From positions 267,622 to 331,621 of the forward strand of contig NZ_JHVK01000003.1 in assembly GCF_000620105.1 (NCBI RefSeq): a stretch of 64,000 nt of DNA, given 5' to 3'. Position numbers and translations under genes: made by a program. The DNA comes from Microvirgula aerodenitrificans DSM 15089. GTDB lineage: Bacteria; Pseudomonadota; Gammaproteobacteria; Burkholderiales; Aquaspirillaceae. A model generated the notes under the pieces. That model made no database searches, was not told where the DNA came from, and worked only from the letters and a program-made list of their open reading frames with translations. Positions 1-7,247 of this stretch are shown here, piece after piece; positions within the stretch are counted from its first letter, which is position 1; every line of letters begins with the position of its first letter.

Positions 1-930
1 GCGGGCCGGGTCTTCCTCGAAGGCGAGCACGGCGGCGTAGCCGGCGGCGATTTCAGCCGGCAGGCGCACCGAGCCACGGTGCCAGGCACCGGTGATGCGG
101 CCGCTGTTGATCTGACCCGCCAGCGTGGTGCCCGTCGCCAGCGTGCCGGGCCAGCCGAACACGCCAATGGCACCGCGCTGTTCCATCGGGCCGGAGACAA
201 ATTCCAGGTGGGCGCGGATTGCAGTCAGGCTGGTGCCGTCGGCAAACGGGCTGACCAGGATGTGGTGGCCACCGCCGACCACAGCCGCCAGAGCGTCGGC
301 CAGATCGGGGTCAATGGCGCCACCGGACATTGCCGCCACGGTGGCCGTGACGCCAGGCGCGGAAACCGCACTCGATACCACGATGTCGTTGCCGAAGCTG
401 CCCTTGTTGCGGGCAGTCAGCGTCAGCACGCCAGCCGCCACCGTCGCCGTCAGCGGCAAGTCAGCCTTGGCTGCCAGCGCGGTTTTCAGGGCCGTGGCCA
501 GCTCGGCAGCGGTATCGCCGCTGCTGGCCGCAACATCAACGCGGGCGGCGCCAACATACAGGCTGACGATCCCGGCGCCGGTGGCCGGACCGGTCAGCGT
601 GACCGTGCCGCTGGCAGCGATCCCGGCGGTGGCATCGTCGACGGCAATCACGGTCAGCTGCAGGTACGGATTGGCAGTGATGGCGGCGTGCGCCATCAGG
701 TGGGCAGCAGAGCCACGGCCAAACAACTGGGCGGCCTGCTCGTCACTGAACACGTCGACCGGCACCAGGGCCGGCTGGGTGCCGCTGGCCAGGCGCTGGC
801 CGATGGCCAGTACCTTCTGCAGGTTGCCCGGCAGGGTACGTACGGCCAGCTTGGTGTTGAACTCGAAATACTTGCCCGGCTTGCGGATGCTGGACGGGAT
901 GCTGTCGAAGCTGACGTTCGGGCTGGCCAT
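1..930 (-). CDS. Mu-like tail sheath protein gpL (partial, C-terminus off window)
   Basis: The frame is open from an ATG at 930 to the left edge, giving the first 310 codons; the stop lies outside. The N-terminus (MASPNVSFDSIP, then RKPGKYFEFNT and GNLQKVLAIGQR) is typical of the Mu gp39/gpL contractile tail sheath, which encloses the tail tube and contracts at injection. The start codon shares one base with the TAA of the upstream DUF2635 gene, and a GGAGG lies just before it. This tight packing and the gp38-gp39 order match Mu. Long plus-strand frames over the same bases are antisense shadows. What is missing is the C-terminal part of the sheath and all later tail genes. Confidence 0.88.
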   Translation of the reverse strand, partial: MASPNVSFDSIPSSIRKPGKYFEFNTKLAVRTLPGNLQKVLAIGQRLASGTQPALVPVDVFSDEQAAQLFGRGSAAHLMAHAAITANPYLQLTVIAVDDATAGIAASGTVTLTGPATGAGIVSLYVGAARVDVAASSGDTAAELATALKTALAAKADLPLTATVAAGVLTLTARNKGSFGNDIVVSSAVSAPGVTATVAAMSGGAIDPDLADALAAVVGGGHHILVSPFADGTSLTAIRAHLEFVSGPMEQRGAIGVFGWPGTLATGTTLAGQINSGRITGAWHRGSVRLPAEIAAGYAAVLAFEEDPAR

Positions 931-1118
931 TACGCGGCCTCCTTACGGCTGGGTTTGGCGGCAGTTTTGGCACTGTCCGGTTCAACCAGGTCACCGCAGG
1001 CGACCAGCCGGCGGTAATAGGCACTGTCGGGCACATCAATGATGGCGGCGTCAGTGATGTAGTCGCGCGGGCGACCCTCTTTCGGCACCTGCAGGCCGGG
1101 TGCGGCTGTCACTCTCAT
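930..1118 (-). CDS. DUF2635 family phage protein (Mu gp38-like)
   Basis: A 62-residue protein starting MRVTAAPGLQVPKEGRP, the pattern of the DUF2635 family that precedes the tail sheath gene in Mu-like phages. Function is unknown; a role in tail assembly is inferred only from position. The start at 1118 has an AGGAG five bases upstream and overlaps the end of the DUF1834 gene by four bases (ATGA-type coupling). The C-terminus is rich in Lys and Ala. The frame stays open further upstream, but there it lies inside the DUF1834 gene and lacks a ribosome binding site, so the shorter start was chosen. Confidence 0.82.
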   Translation of the reverse strand: MRVTAAPGLQVPKEGRPRDYITDAAIIDVPDSAYYRRLVACGDLVEPDSAKTAAKPSRKEAA

Positions 1119-1765
1119 GGTTTGCTCCTGGTGGAGATGATGTCCCGAGCGTCGGCAATGCCATCGTCCGGGATCAGGTGATAGTTCAGGCCAGTGCGCA
1201 GCCAATCCGGTGGCGGCTCCTCCAGTCGCCCATCGTTTTGGGCGATGACGGCATCAGCGTCGTCGACGGTCTGTGGGCTGGGCCAGTGGCCACGCGGTAA
1301 CGGCTCCTCGATCCAGGCGGTCTGGAACTCGCAGGCGAACACCGAGAACGCATCGCCGCGGCCGCGGGTGTTGTAGAGCGTGCGCACCCGGGCAGGAAGC
1401 AGTGGGTCGATGGGCAGACCAAGATCCTGGCCCGACAGCAGCCGGCGCACCGCGTAGACCAGCGAGTAGCTGCCGATCTCGTTCGGGCCCGCACCACCAC
1501 GGCGGCCTGCGTCCTCGCAGCGCACATTGCGGTCGCCGACCATGACCACGAACTGCCCGGTCGCCTTGAACTTCTGGCGGGACGTGCCGGTCGGTTCAGT
1601 TTTCGTGATGCCGCCGAATGTGACCCAGGCTGCGGGGAAATTGCCGATGGCGATCCCCAGTTCATCATCCAGTTCGCCGCCATAGCTGCCGATCTGCCGA
1701 ACCATGCGGCCCATACCACGACGCAGCCGCTCAATGATGGCGTCCTCAGTGCGGGTGACGATCAT
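1115..1765 (-). CDS. DUF1834 family phage protein (Mu gp37-like)
   Basis: 216 residues. The N-terminus (MIVTRTEDAIIERLRRG) and the central block FVVMVGDRNVRCEDAGRRG fit DUF1834, the family of Mu gp37, encoded between gp36 and the small gp38 gene. It is thought to act in head-tail joining or tail assembly, but this is inference from position. The ATG at 1765 shares its first base with the TGA of the DUF1320 gene, so translation is probably coupled. Length is normal for the family, and I see no lesion. Confidence 0.82.
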   Translation of the reverse strand: MIVTRTEDAIIERLRRGMGRMVRQIGSYGGELDDELGIAIGNFPAAWVTFGGITKTEPTGTSRQKFKATGQFVVMVGDRNVRCEDAGRRGGAGPNEIGSYSLVYAVRRLLSGQDLGLPIDPLLPARVRTLYNTRGRGDAFSVFACEFQTAWIEEPLPRGHWPSPQTVDDADAVIAQNDGRLEEPPPDWLRTGLNYHLIPDDGIADARDIISTRSKP

Positions 1766-2184
1766 CAGAATGCCCCCGCACCACGAGCGAACACGCGGGT
1801 GCCAGCCTCGAACTGGACGGTCTGGCCGACCGGCGCCGAGCCACCGCCAGGCATACCACCCAGCGTGACCCGGCCGGCGGCCGCGTGTTCCAGAAACCGG
1901 ATGGCATCGCGGTAGCGATCACGACAATCGTCGGTCACCATTCGGCCGCTCCCGCTCAACAGGTAGCGGGCGATGTCGCACGCGTAGCCGGTCAGGATCT
2001 TCGGCGGCGTGCCCAGCGGCAGCGTGTAGCGACCGCCGATATAGCCGTCGATGACGGCGCCGGCATCAGCCAGGGCTGTCATCAGCACGCCGTCGTCGAT
2101 CGCGCCAGTCCGGACACGGTCAGTCAGGGAGATCACCTCGCCCTCACCGAACCGGCCCACCATGTCGTCACGGGTCGCATACAT
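1765..2184 (-). CDS. DUF1320 family phage protein (Mu gp36-like)
   Basis: 139 residues beginning MYATRDDMVGRFGEGEV, the hallmark start of DUF1320 (Mu gp36). The middle (AGAVIDGYIGGRYTLPLG, then ACDIARYLL) is also typical: family members pack helices like a head-tail connector or completion protein. That role is inferred from family position between the head genes and the tail sheath. The start lies two bases after the stop of the gp35-like gene. The C-terminus is Gly-rich. Confidence 0.85.
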   Translation of the reverse strand: MYATRDDMVGRFGEGEVISLTDRVRTGAIDDGVLMTALADAGAVIDGYIGGRYTLPLGTPPKILTGYACDIARYLLSGSGRMVTDDCRDRYRDAIRFLEHAAAGRVTLGGMPGGGSAPVGQTVQFEAGTRVFARGAGAF

Positions 2185-2186
2185 GG

Positions 2187-2669
2187 TCAGCGCTCCCGGG
2201 AACCGGAACCACGCATGGCCAGCAGCAGGTCGCGCAGACGGATGACGCTGTCCGCGACGGTTTTCGACCAGTTGGCCGTTGCAGCGTCGACGGCCAGCGG
2301 GGCGACGGTCAGCGCCGGCTCGTCCAGCAGCATGCGCAGCTCGGCCTCGGTCAGCTCATCGAGGTCAATGCGGGTCGGCATGCGGCCGAACACACGACCG
2401 GCGCGGCGGAAACCGTCACGGATGGCCGTCACCTCGATGGCGATGGACTGAGTGTCGCCCGGGGCAGCCAGCGGTGGTACCTCGCTCGGCGCGAGAGTCA
2501 GCGCCGGCGATGCAGCGCCAGCTGCGTCGAGCTGAACGCTGCCGGATTCGTCCGGCACGCCCTGGTCAACAGGCGGGAGCGTAGCGGGCTCGGCCGAGGC
2601 GGTGTCGGTGGCCGGGGTGGCCGGGGTGGCCGGGGTGGCCGGCCGGCGGTCTTTGCGCGGGGCGGCCAT
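2187..2669 (-). CDS. Mu gp35/HI1506-like structural protein with PAT repeats
   Basis: 160 residues. The N-terminal third is low complexity, with four PAT tripeptides encoded by four perfect 9-bp repeats. The C-terminal half has the block GFRRAGRVFGRMPTRI followed by an acidic LDELTEAELRMLL stretch, which resembles the HI1506/FluMu gp35 family found between the major head protein and gp36. Start at 2669: GGAGG lies about six bases upstream and the stop of the head protein gene is two bases away. Longer readings in the same frame run into the head gene and were rejected. Function in Mu-like phages is not established. Confidence 0.72.
   Translation of the reverse strand: MAAPRKDRRPATPATPATPATDTASAEPATLPPVDQGVPDESGSVQLDAAGAASPALTLAPSEVPPLAAPGDTQSIAIEVTAIRDGFRRAGRVFGRMPTRIDLDELTEAELRMLLDEPALTVAPLAVDAATANWSKTVADSVIRLRDLLLAMRGSGSRER
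2607..2642. repeat. Tandem 9-bp repeat, 4 copies
   Basis: Four back-to-back perfect copies of GGTGGCCGG on the plus strand, encoding PAT-PAT-PAT-PAT in the gp35-like protein on the minus strand. The copy number change would stay in frame. Confidence 0.9.
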
Positions 2670-2671
2670 GG

Positions 2672-3577
2672 TTACGCCTCCGTCCCGGTCGAGCCGTAGG
2701 CCATCTGCCAGAAGCCGTAGCCGCCGGAGACGCGCGCTTCCGCGCCGAACTTGTACTTCTTGCGGTTGAACACATCGTCGGCCTGCGGGTCGGTCTGCTC
2801 GACGAACGCAGGTTTTTTGCGCTCCTGGTAGATGAACGGTTTGACCGGCTTGGTCGTGTCGAGCAGAAACCAGGCGGTATCCGAGATCAGCCACGGCGCA
2901 ACCACCACCTTGGCCGTACCCTTATACGGGTTCTGGTCATTGCCGAATCTCTCTGCCGTCATCAGCAGATTGGCGACGTCTTCCAGTGCCGGCGGCACCA
3001 GCAGCACGTCCGGCGTGATGCCGAGCGGACGACCTTCATCATCCTTCATCGACTTCATGGCCGCGCGAGCGGCGCCGTAGCTGGCTTGGGCGGCGGCCAG
3101 GCTGGCAATCGACAGCTTTTTGGTGCCCTTGTTGGTGACCGATTTGCCAGCGACCGGATGGTCGGTGTCGAAGAAGTACTGACCGTCGTAGCAGGCTTCC
3201 ACGAAGCCGCGATTCACCAGCTCGAACACGATTTCGTCGGGCAGTTGAGCGGCGGAGAATCCGGCCATCTCGGCCTGCGGCTTGTAGATGCCGAGCTGGT
3301 CGTCCTCGATGTCGTTGCGGTCGACTTCGACGGTCGCCTCGAAGTCGTCGTTGACGACGGTGTACTTCGAGGCTTCCAGCGCCTTGACTGCTTTTTCACC
3401 GATCCAGCGGCGCATGCGCGGGAACCGGCTCAGCCAGGCGTAGTCGTTCTGCCTGCCGGTCGACGGCACCAGCATGGCCACCTGCTGCCATTGGCTCGGC
3501 GCAGTAGCAAACGCGCCATTGAAGACAGTCCGCAGGTTGACAAAAATCGCCTTGAGGTTGGAGGCATTGACGAGCAT
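2672..3577 (-). CDS. Mu-like major head subunit gpT
   Basis: 301 residues. The N-terminus MLVNASNLKAIFVNLRTVFNGAF and the block MLVPSTGRQNDYAWL match the Mu gpT major capsid protein family, which forms the icosahedral head with the protease/scaffold product. Internal features such as GEKAVKALEASKY and FSAAQLPDEIV are usual for the family, and length is normal (about 300). It sits in the expected place between the small structural gene and gp35. The ATG at 3577 is nine bases after the previous stop, with AAGGAAT upstream. Confidence 0.92.
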   Translation of the reverse strand: MLVNASNLKAIFVNLRTVFNGAFATAPSQWQQVAMLVPSTGRQNDYAWLSRFPRMRRWIGEKAVKALEASKYTVVNDDFEATVEVDRNDIEDDQLGIYKPQAEMAGFSAAQLPDEIVFELVNRGFVEACYDGQYFFDTDHPVAGKSVTNKGTKKLSIASLAAAQASYGAARAAMKSMKDDEGRPLGITPDVLLVPPALEDVANLLMTAERFGNDQNPYKGTAKVVVAPWLISDTAWFLLDTTKPVKPFIYQERKKPAFVEQTDPQADDVFNRKKYKFGAEARVSGGYGFWQMAYGSTGTEA

Positions 3578-3586
3578 GGGATTCCT

Positions 3587-3991
3587 TTAGATAACCCACA
3601 CGCCATCGGCGTCGATACCGAGCACGAGGCCGGCCACGCTGCGGGTGTTGGTGCCATGGCTGGCGGCCACGGTCTGGTTGTCGACGATGTAGCAGTTACG
3701 GCCGAGGCCAGCCTGGGTAACCGGGTCGCCGCTGTGATTGCCCCACTTGAACTGGCGACCACGGCGTACCGTGACGACGATGGCGCCATCAGTGCCGTCG
3801 CGGTTGTCAGCGGCGGCATCCGCCATGCCGAGATAGGCGAGCGTGGTCGAGGTGGCGCCCGGCACGGCGAACCCGGTTGCATTGATCGCCACCATGGTGC
3901 CGGCCGGGATGACGACACCGGCACCGACCGGGACGGCCAGCAGTTCTGCGCCCCGGTGCGGGGTGTTGCGATCCTGAGTAGTCGCGGTCAT
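3587..3991 (-). CDS. Putative capsid decoration/stabilising protein
   Basis: 134 residues, Gly/Ala/Thr/Val-rich and predicted mostly beta by composition. It overlaps the end of the protease/scaffold gene by four bases (ATGA) and precedes the major head gene, the place where many Mu-like and other tailed phages encode a head decoration protein. Blocks such as AGVVIPAGTMVAINATGF and AAADNRDGTDGAIVVTVRRG resemble small capsid-stabilising folds related to DUF2190, but I cannot confirm the family by eye. Structural role is inferred from position and composition. Confidence 0.6.
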   Translation of the reverse strand: MTATTQDRNTPHRGAELLAVPVGAGVVIPAGTMVAINATGFAVPGATSTTLAYLGMADAAADNRDGTDGAIVVTVRRGRQFKWGNHSGDPVTQAGLGRNCYIVDNQTVAASHGTNTRSVAGLVLGIDADGVWVI

Positions 3992-5040
3992 TGCTCGCCC
4001 CCCATCGCGGCTTTGATGGCCACAGGGTCATTGCCGAACATCGAGCAGATGGCCAGCGCATCGCCGGTCAGTTCCGTGGCGGTCTCGATGACCGGCTGAC
4101 GACCGCCGGTCTGCGTCGAGGACAATGCAGCAATCGGCGTGGCGGTCTCGATGTAGCCACGCAATGCCGCAACATTGGATGCCCCCAGATCGCGCGCCCA
4201 TTTTTCCTGGGCGGGCAGCAGACGGCCGTCGGACAGCGCGGCCGTCACCAGTTCGTCCAGTTCGCGGCCGTTGACCTGGGCGGTCAGATCGGCAATCTGC
4301 TGTTGCAGCGCTTGAGCAACATCGACCGGCACATGTTTGGCCGGATCGACCTGGGTGGCCGACAGTGCCGCCACACGGGTTTCCAGCTCACTGGCCTTGC
4401 CGGCTTGGGTACTCAGCTCGGCCAGCTTGGCCTTAGCCTGTTCTTCGCTCGTCCCCGGCGGCAGACCGAGCAGGGTGAGCAGTGCGTTGAGATCCACGGT
4501 GGGTTCCTTTTTTTCATGTGACACGGGGGAAAGCAGGCGCGATAAGGCCGCCAGGGACAATTCCGGCAACTCGTCGAGTGCGGGGTTGTTGGTCAGCGCG
4601 ACGTTGATGAGTTCCTGCACACGCCCGTCGGGCGTGTAGACAAACAGCGGGGAGATGTAGAGGTATTCGTGGGCGTCGATCATGGCTGCCGCACGCGCGG
4701 TCCATTCGACGTCGGTGGCATACAGGCCGTCACCCTCACGCCATTCGAGCGTGGAGAACCAACCTGCCGACGGGGCCGGCTGACCGTTATCGGCTGCGCG
4801 CAGCGTTTGGTGCTCGTAGTCGAATGCGTAGCGGGTCTGACGGGCGGCGGCCTGGGCAACCAGCAGCGCCGCGTTGACGCTGTCCAGCACCCAATGCGGG
4901 CAGTCGGCCGGGCGGCCGTCACGGGCGCGGAATTCGCCGGCCGGCAGGATCTTGACCGCCTTTTGGCCGGGGGTGATTTCGACCGACAGGGCGGCGATTT
5001 GGGGGGGCAGATGTGGCATGACCCGCAGTGTGCGGGTCAT
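3988..5040 (-). CDS. Mu gpI-like head maturation protease/scaffold
   Basis: 350 residues (343 if it starts at the second ATG, 5019). The N-terminal block ILPAGEFRARDGRPAD, the SAGWFSTLEWREGDGL segment and the LYISPLFVYTPDGRV segment identify the Mu gp32/gpI protease domain. The C-terminal half (EEQAKAKLAELSTQAGKASEL) is Ala/Glu-rich coiled coil, the scaffold part that in Mu also exists as the shorter product Z. An internal start giving Z was not identified. A perfect 10-bp-arm hairpin covers both candidate start codons. Neither has a good Shine-Dalgarno sequence, so the start is uncertain. Confidence 0.87.
   Translation of the reverse strand: MTRTLRVMPHLPPQIAALSVEITPGQKAVKILPAGEFRARDGRPADCPHWVLDSVNAALLVAQAAARQTRYAFDYEHQTLRAADNGQPAPSAGWFSTLEWREGDGLYATDVEWTARAAAMIDAHEYLYISPLFVYTPDGRVQELINVALTNNPALDELPELSLAALSRLLSPVSHEKKEPTVDLNALLTLLGLPPGTSEEQAKAKLAELSTQAGKASELETRVAALSATQVDPAKHVPVDVAQALQQQIADLTAQVNGRELDELVTAALSDGRLLPAQEKWARDLGASNVAALRGYIETATPIAALSSTQTGGRQPVIETATELTGDALAICSMFGNDPVAIKAAMGGEQ
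5018..5040 (-). promoter_or_regulatory. Hairpin spanning both candidate gpI start codons
   Basis: Perfect inverted repeat with arms ATGACCCGCA and TGCGGGTCAT around a 3-base loop. On the minus-strand mRNA the 5' arm begins with the first candidate AUG and the 3' arm ends inside the second AUG. No U-tract follows, so it is not a standard terminator. It could mask or pace translation initiation; that is inference. Confidence 0.55.
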
Positions 5041-5066
5041 GAAGAAAGGGGTTTACCTGAACTGGT

Positions 5067-5223
5067 TCAGTGGGTTAGCGATGGGCTTGACTTGTGCTTC
5101 ACCGAGGATTTGGCTTCCTCGACTACCTTGTTCAACTTCTCGTATTCACTTGCGCTACGCCAATATCCCACCAATCACGGCAATGATATTCCCTGCATTC
5201 GACAAAATTTCGGTAGCGTTCAT
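5067..5223 (-). pseudogene. Small membrane ORF broken by a one-base frameshift (moron-like)
   Basis: An ATG at 5223 is preceded by a textbook AAGGAG nine bases upstream. It opens a hydrophobic frame (MNATEILSNAGNIIAVIGG) that stops after 22 codons at 5155. Removing one G from the GGG at 5167-5169 joins it to a hydrophilic tail (YWRSASEYEKLNKVVEEAKS) ending at 5067, giving a 51-residue protein with one N-terminal membrane segment and a charged C-terminus. G+C here is about 49%, far below the flanking phage genes, which suggests separate acquisition. It may be a real frameshift, a sequencing error at a G run, or +1 frameshifting. The product is not recognised. Confidence 0.45.
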
Positions 5224-5370
5224 GTGCGGCAGCTCCTTAGTTCAGAACTACGTATCCTAGCCCGTTAGTCGGCCGTTAGAATCCATGCAACACAAATATC
5301 ATGCATCAGCGCTCGTCCTGCCTCATTAAACGCCGCAGAGGCCGGTTGCGCGCGTTGAGCGTTTTCAGTA
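5224..5370. other. Low-GC intergenic part of the gpG-gpI gap
   Basis: About 147 bases between the end of gpG and the small ORF, G+C near 50%. On the minus strand a TTGCAT with a 17-base spacer to TAACGG, and a TAGGAT further on, could form a weak promoter for the small ORF. No coding frame longer than about 13 codons with a ribosome binding site is visible. Confidence 0.4.
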
Positions 5371-5859
5371 TCAGCCGTCGATGACTCGCCGCAGGTAGTC
5401 CGCCGCCGTCGCCTCGATCTCGTCCTCGTCCCCATCGGTCAGCATCAGGAATGGCCGGGCCGGAATATTGCTGCCGGGGTGATTGACCGACCTGACCACG
5501 CGGCCACCAAACGCCAGGGCGCGTTTGTTCCGGGGGCGGATCACATGCGGGCGGGTCTGGCCACCGAATTGGTGGATGGCTGCGTATTTGACATTGGTGC
5601 CGACCATCGCACTGGTGGCATCGCTCGACGGGGAAATGCTGCTGGCCAGCCGACCGGTGTCCTGCAGGATCTGCCCCTGGCGGCCGCCGGGTTTCAGCCC
5701 CTGCCATTTAGGCCGGCCCTGCTGTGCAAAATTCTCCTCGACGGCGTCCATCAGGACGGCGGCGATACCCCGCATCAGCGGGGCGGGATTTTTAGCTGCC
5801 TTGACCAGGCGCTCCAGCGCAGCCGCAGTCAGTCGGTCGTCGATCTCGATTTCAATCAT
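5371..5859 (-). CDS. Mu gpG-like virion morphogenesis protein
   Basis: 162 residues. The family (phage virion morphogenesis, Mu gp31/gpG) is recognised from the LQDTGRLASSISPSSD block, the YAAIHQFGGQTRP block and the PARPFLMLT block near the C-terminus. In Mu the product is a tail completion or head-tail joining component. The start at 5859 (MIEIEIDDRLT) is chosen because the family begins there. The frame is open to 5973, but the extra part is the structured non-coding element described separately. Unlike its neighbours, gpG is separated from gpF by over 100 bases. Confidence 0.87.
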   Translation of the reverse strand: MIEIEIDDRLTAAALERLVKAAKNPAPLMRGIAAVLMDAVEENFAQQGRPKWQGLKPGGRQGQILQDTGRLASSISPSSDATSAMVGTNVKYAAIHQFGGQTRPHVIRPRNKRALAFGGRVVRSVNHPGSNIPARPFLMLTDGDEDEIEATAADYLRRVIDG

Positions 5860-5874
5860 GGCTATACTCAATGC

Positions 5875-5965
5875 AGACGCCGGAAACACGGTGAATACTC
5901 CCGGCCGTAGCCCGCTCACCAGAGCGGAGCGCGTGAGGGTGCAGTGGGAGTCCCTCCCGGCGTCT
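5875..5965. ncRNA. Nested inverted-repeat element between gpF and gpG (candidate structured RNA)
   Basis: A 91-bp element is bounded by a perfect 9-bp inverted repeat (AGACGCCGG at 5875-5883, CCGGCGTCT at 5957-5965). Inside are a second pairing (ACTCCC 5897-5902 with GGGAGT 5946-5951) and a 6-bp stem with a 4-base loop (CCGCTC 5912-5917, GAGCGG 5922-5927). The outer arm on the gpF side contains part of the gpF stop codon, and the other arm ends 15 bases before the gpG start. In this operon genes otherwise overlap or abut, so a conserved-looking fold here suggests a function: RNA processing, translational control of gpG, or a small mobile insertion. I do not recognise it as a known riboswitch or ribozyme. 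Confidence 0.5.
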
Positions 5966-7247
5966 ATTCCCATGCATTCCGCACCACCTCGCCGCGACGC
6001 ATTGCCGCTGATACTGCACGTGCATTGCTCTCCCGGAACGACGTCAGGAACAACGCCCGGCCGCTGGCTGTCGCCTTGACCACCGCGTGGTAAATACGGC
6101 CGGCCCGACGAACAAACACCAGATTCAGTTCGCCCTGGCGCACAATCAGTTGCGCCCGCTCGATTACGCCCTGTACCCGCCAGTAGTCATCCAGGCCGAT
6201 ATCCTGACCCTCACGGCTGACAGCCTGTTTGACCAGCGTGTCATCCGATAGCCACACCGTCTGCGTCTCGACCTGGAGCAGCTTTCGATACTCATCCGAC
6301 AGCACCGCCACCGGCCAGCGCTGGCCGACCACCAGTCCATCGCGCATCTGCGCCAGCGTCTGACCGCTGGCCACGCGCTCGGCGACCCGGGATTCCAGTG
6401 TCCGATAGCTGCGGGCAAAGTCCGGGCCGGTCAGCGTGCCACGCACATATTGCCTGGCCACGTCGGCGGGGTAGCCGTCCAGTTCCGGCTGGTAGGCAGC
6501 GCGGCCGGGGTTGTAGCCGAACCCGGCATCGGTCGTGAACCGTTTGCCATCCGGCCCTCGGAATGCCACCGCCGGCCGTGTTTCGCCATCGCGGCCTATC
6601 GGCTGGTCGACCGTTTCCAGCCGCCCCTCACTTGATGACACGGGCAGATCGAGACGGTCAATGTCACGCTGGCTGCGGGTTCGCACGCGGCAGCGGCAGC
6701 GCCAGCCGTTCGGTGGGTAGAACGTGCGCCAGAACGGATCGTCGAGCCGGAACACACGGCCGTGCAGTGTGCGGTGTGCCGGCCGGGTGCGGCCGTCCAG
6801 GACCGCCACGTATTCCCCATACGGGCGCAGGTCGGCGCCCGCCAACTGTTCCTGGTAGCGTCCGGCCATATAGGCCGACTGCATGTTCTGCCTGAAAATC
6901 GTTTCCAGGCGCCGGCTGTTCAGCCGTTTGCCCGCAACCTCACCTGTGGCCTGGTCGACAACCCGGCCACGCCCCCACCAGCCGCGTGCCTCCAGCATCG
7001 GCTGCAGTTGCCGCTGGAAATCGCTCAGCGTGCCGCCGTTTCGCAGCGCATCGGTTAGCCCGTTGCGGATGTCGGTCAGGATGTCGAGTTTGGTGACGCC
7101 GGCAACGGTAAATGCCCGCGCATGCGCCTCGGCCCAGACGTCCTGCCAACGGAACCCGATGGCGTACCCTTTCTGCTCAAAGTATTTGATTGCCTCGGCT
7201 GGCGGCAGGCCGATGGCGTAGGACAGGTCGACGTCAGTCCTGGGCAT
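5964..7247 (-). CDS. Mu gpF-like head morphogenesis protein (minor head protein)
   Basis: 427 residues. The phage Mu F-like domain is recognised from the block RRLETIFRQNMQSAYMAGRYQ, the segment YVAVLDGRTRPAHRTLHGRVF, and the PPNGWRCRCRVR motif with paired cysteines. The protein is a minor capsid component required for head assembly, made next to the portal. The N-terminus (GLPPAEAIKYFEQKGYAIGFRW) is usual. The gene overlaps the portal gene by 14 bases. Its stop codon lies in the outer arm of the structured element that separates it from gpG. Confidence 0.9.
   Translation of the reverse strand: MPRTDVDLSYAIGLPPAEAIKYFEQKGYAIGFRWQDVWAEAHARAFTVAGVTKLDILTDIRNGLTDALRNGGTLSDFQRQLQPMLEARGWWGRGRVVDQATGEVAGKRLNSRRLETIFRQNMQSAYMAGRYQEQLAGADLRPYGEYVAVLDGRTRPAHRTLHGRVFRLDDPFWRTFYPPNGWRCRCRVRTRSQRDIDRLDLPVSSSEGRLETVDQPIGRDGETRPAVAFRGPDGKRFTTDAGFGYNPGRAAYQPELDGYPADVARQYVRGTLTGPDFARSYRTLESRVAERVASGQTLAQMRDGLVVGQRWPVAVLSDEYRKLLQVETQTVWLSDDTLVKQAVSREGQDIGLDDYWRVQGVIERAQLIVRQGELNLVFVRRAGRIYHAVVKATASGRALFLTSFRESNARAVSAAMRRGEVVRNAWE

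Noticed and set aside
79-1042. Two long plus-strand open frames at the left edge
   Set aside because: They are antisense to the tail sheath, whose minus-strand frame has clear family resemblance and a coupled start.
2660-2680. A Mu-like gpT downstream RNA element
   Set aside because: The gap after the gpT stop is only two bases, so there is no room for it here.
5875-5965. Reading the gpF-gpG element as a cobalamin riboswitch or hammerhead ribozyme
   Set aside because: Short stretches look similar, but the conserved core blocks of either class are not present together.
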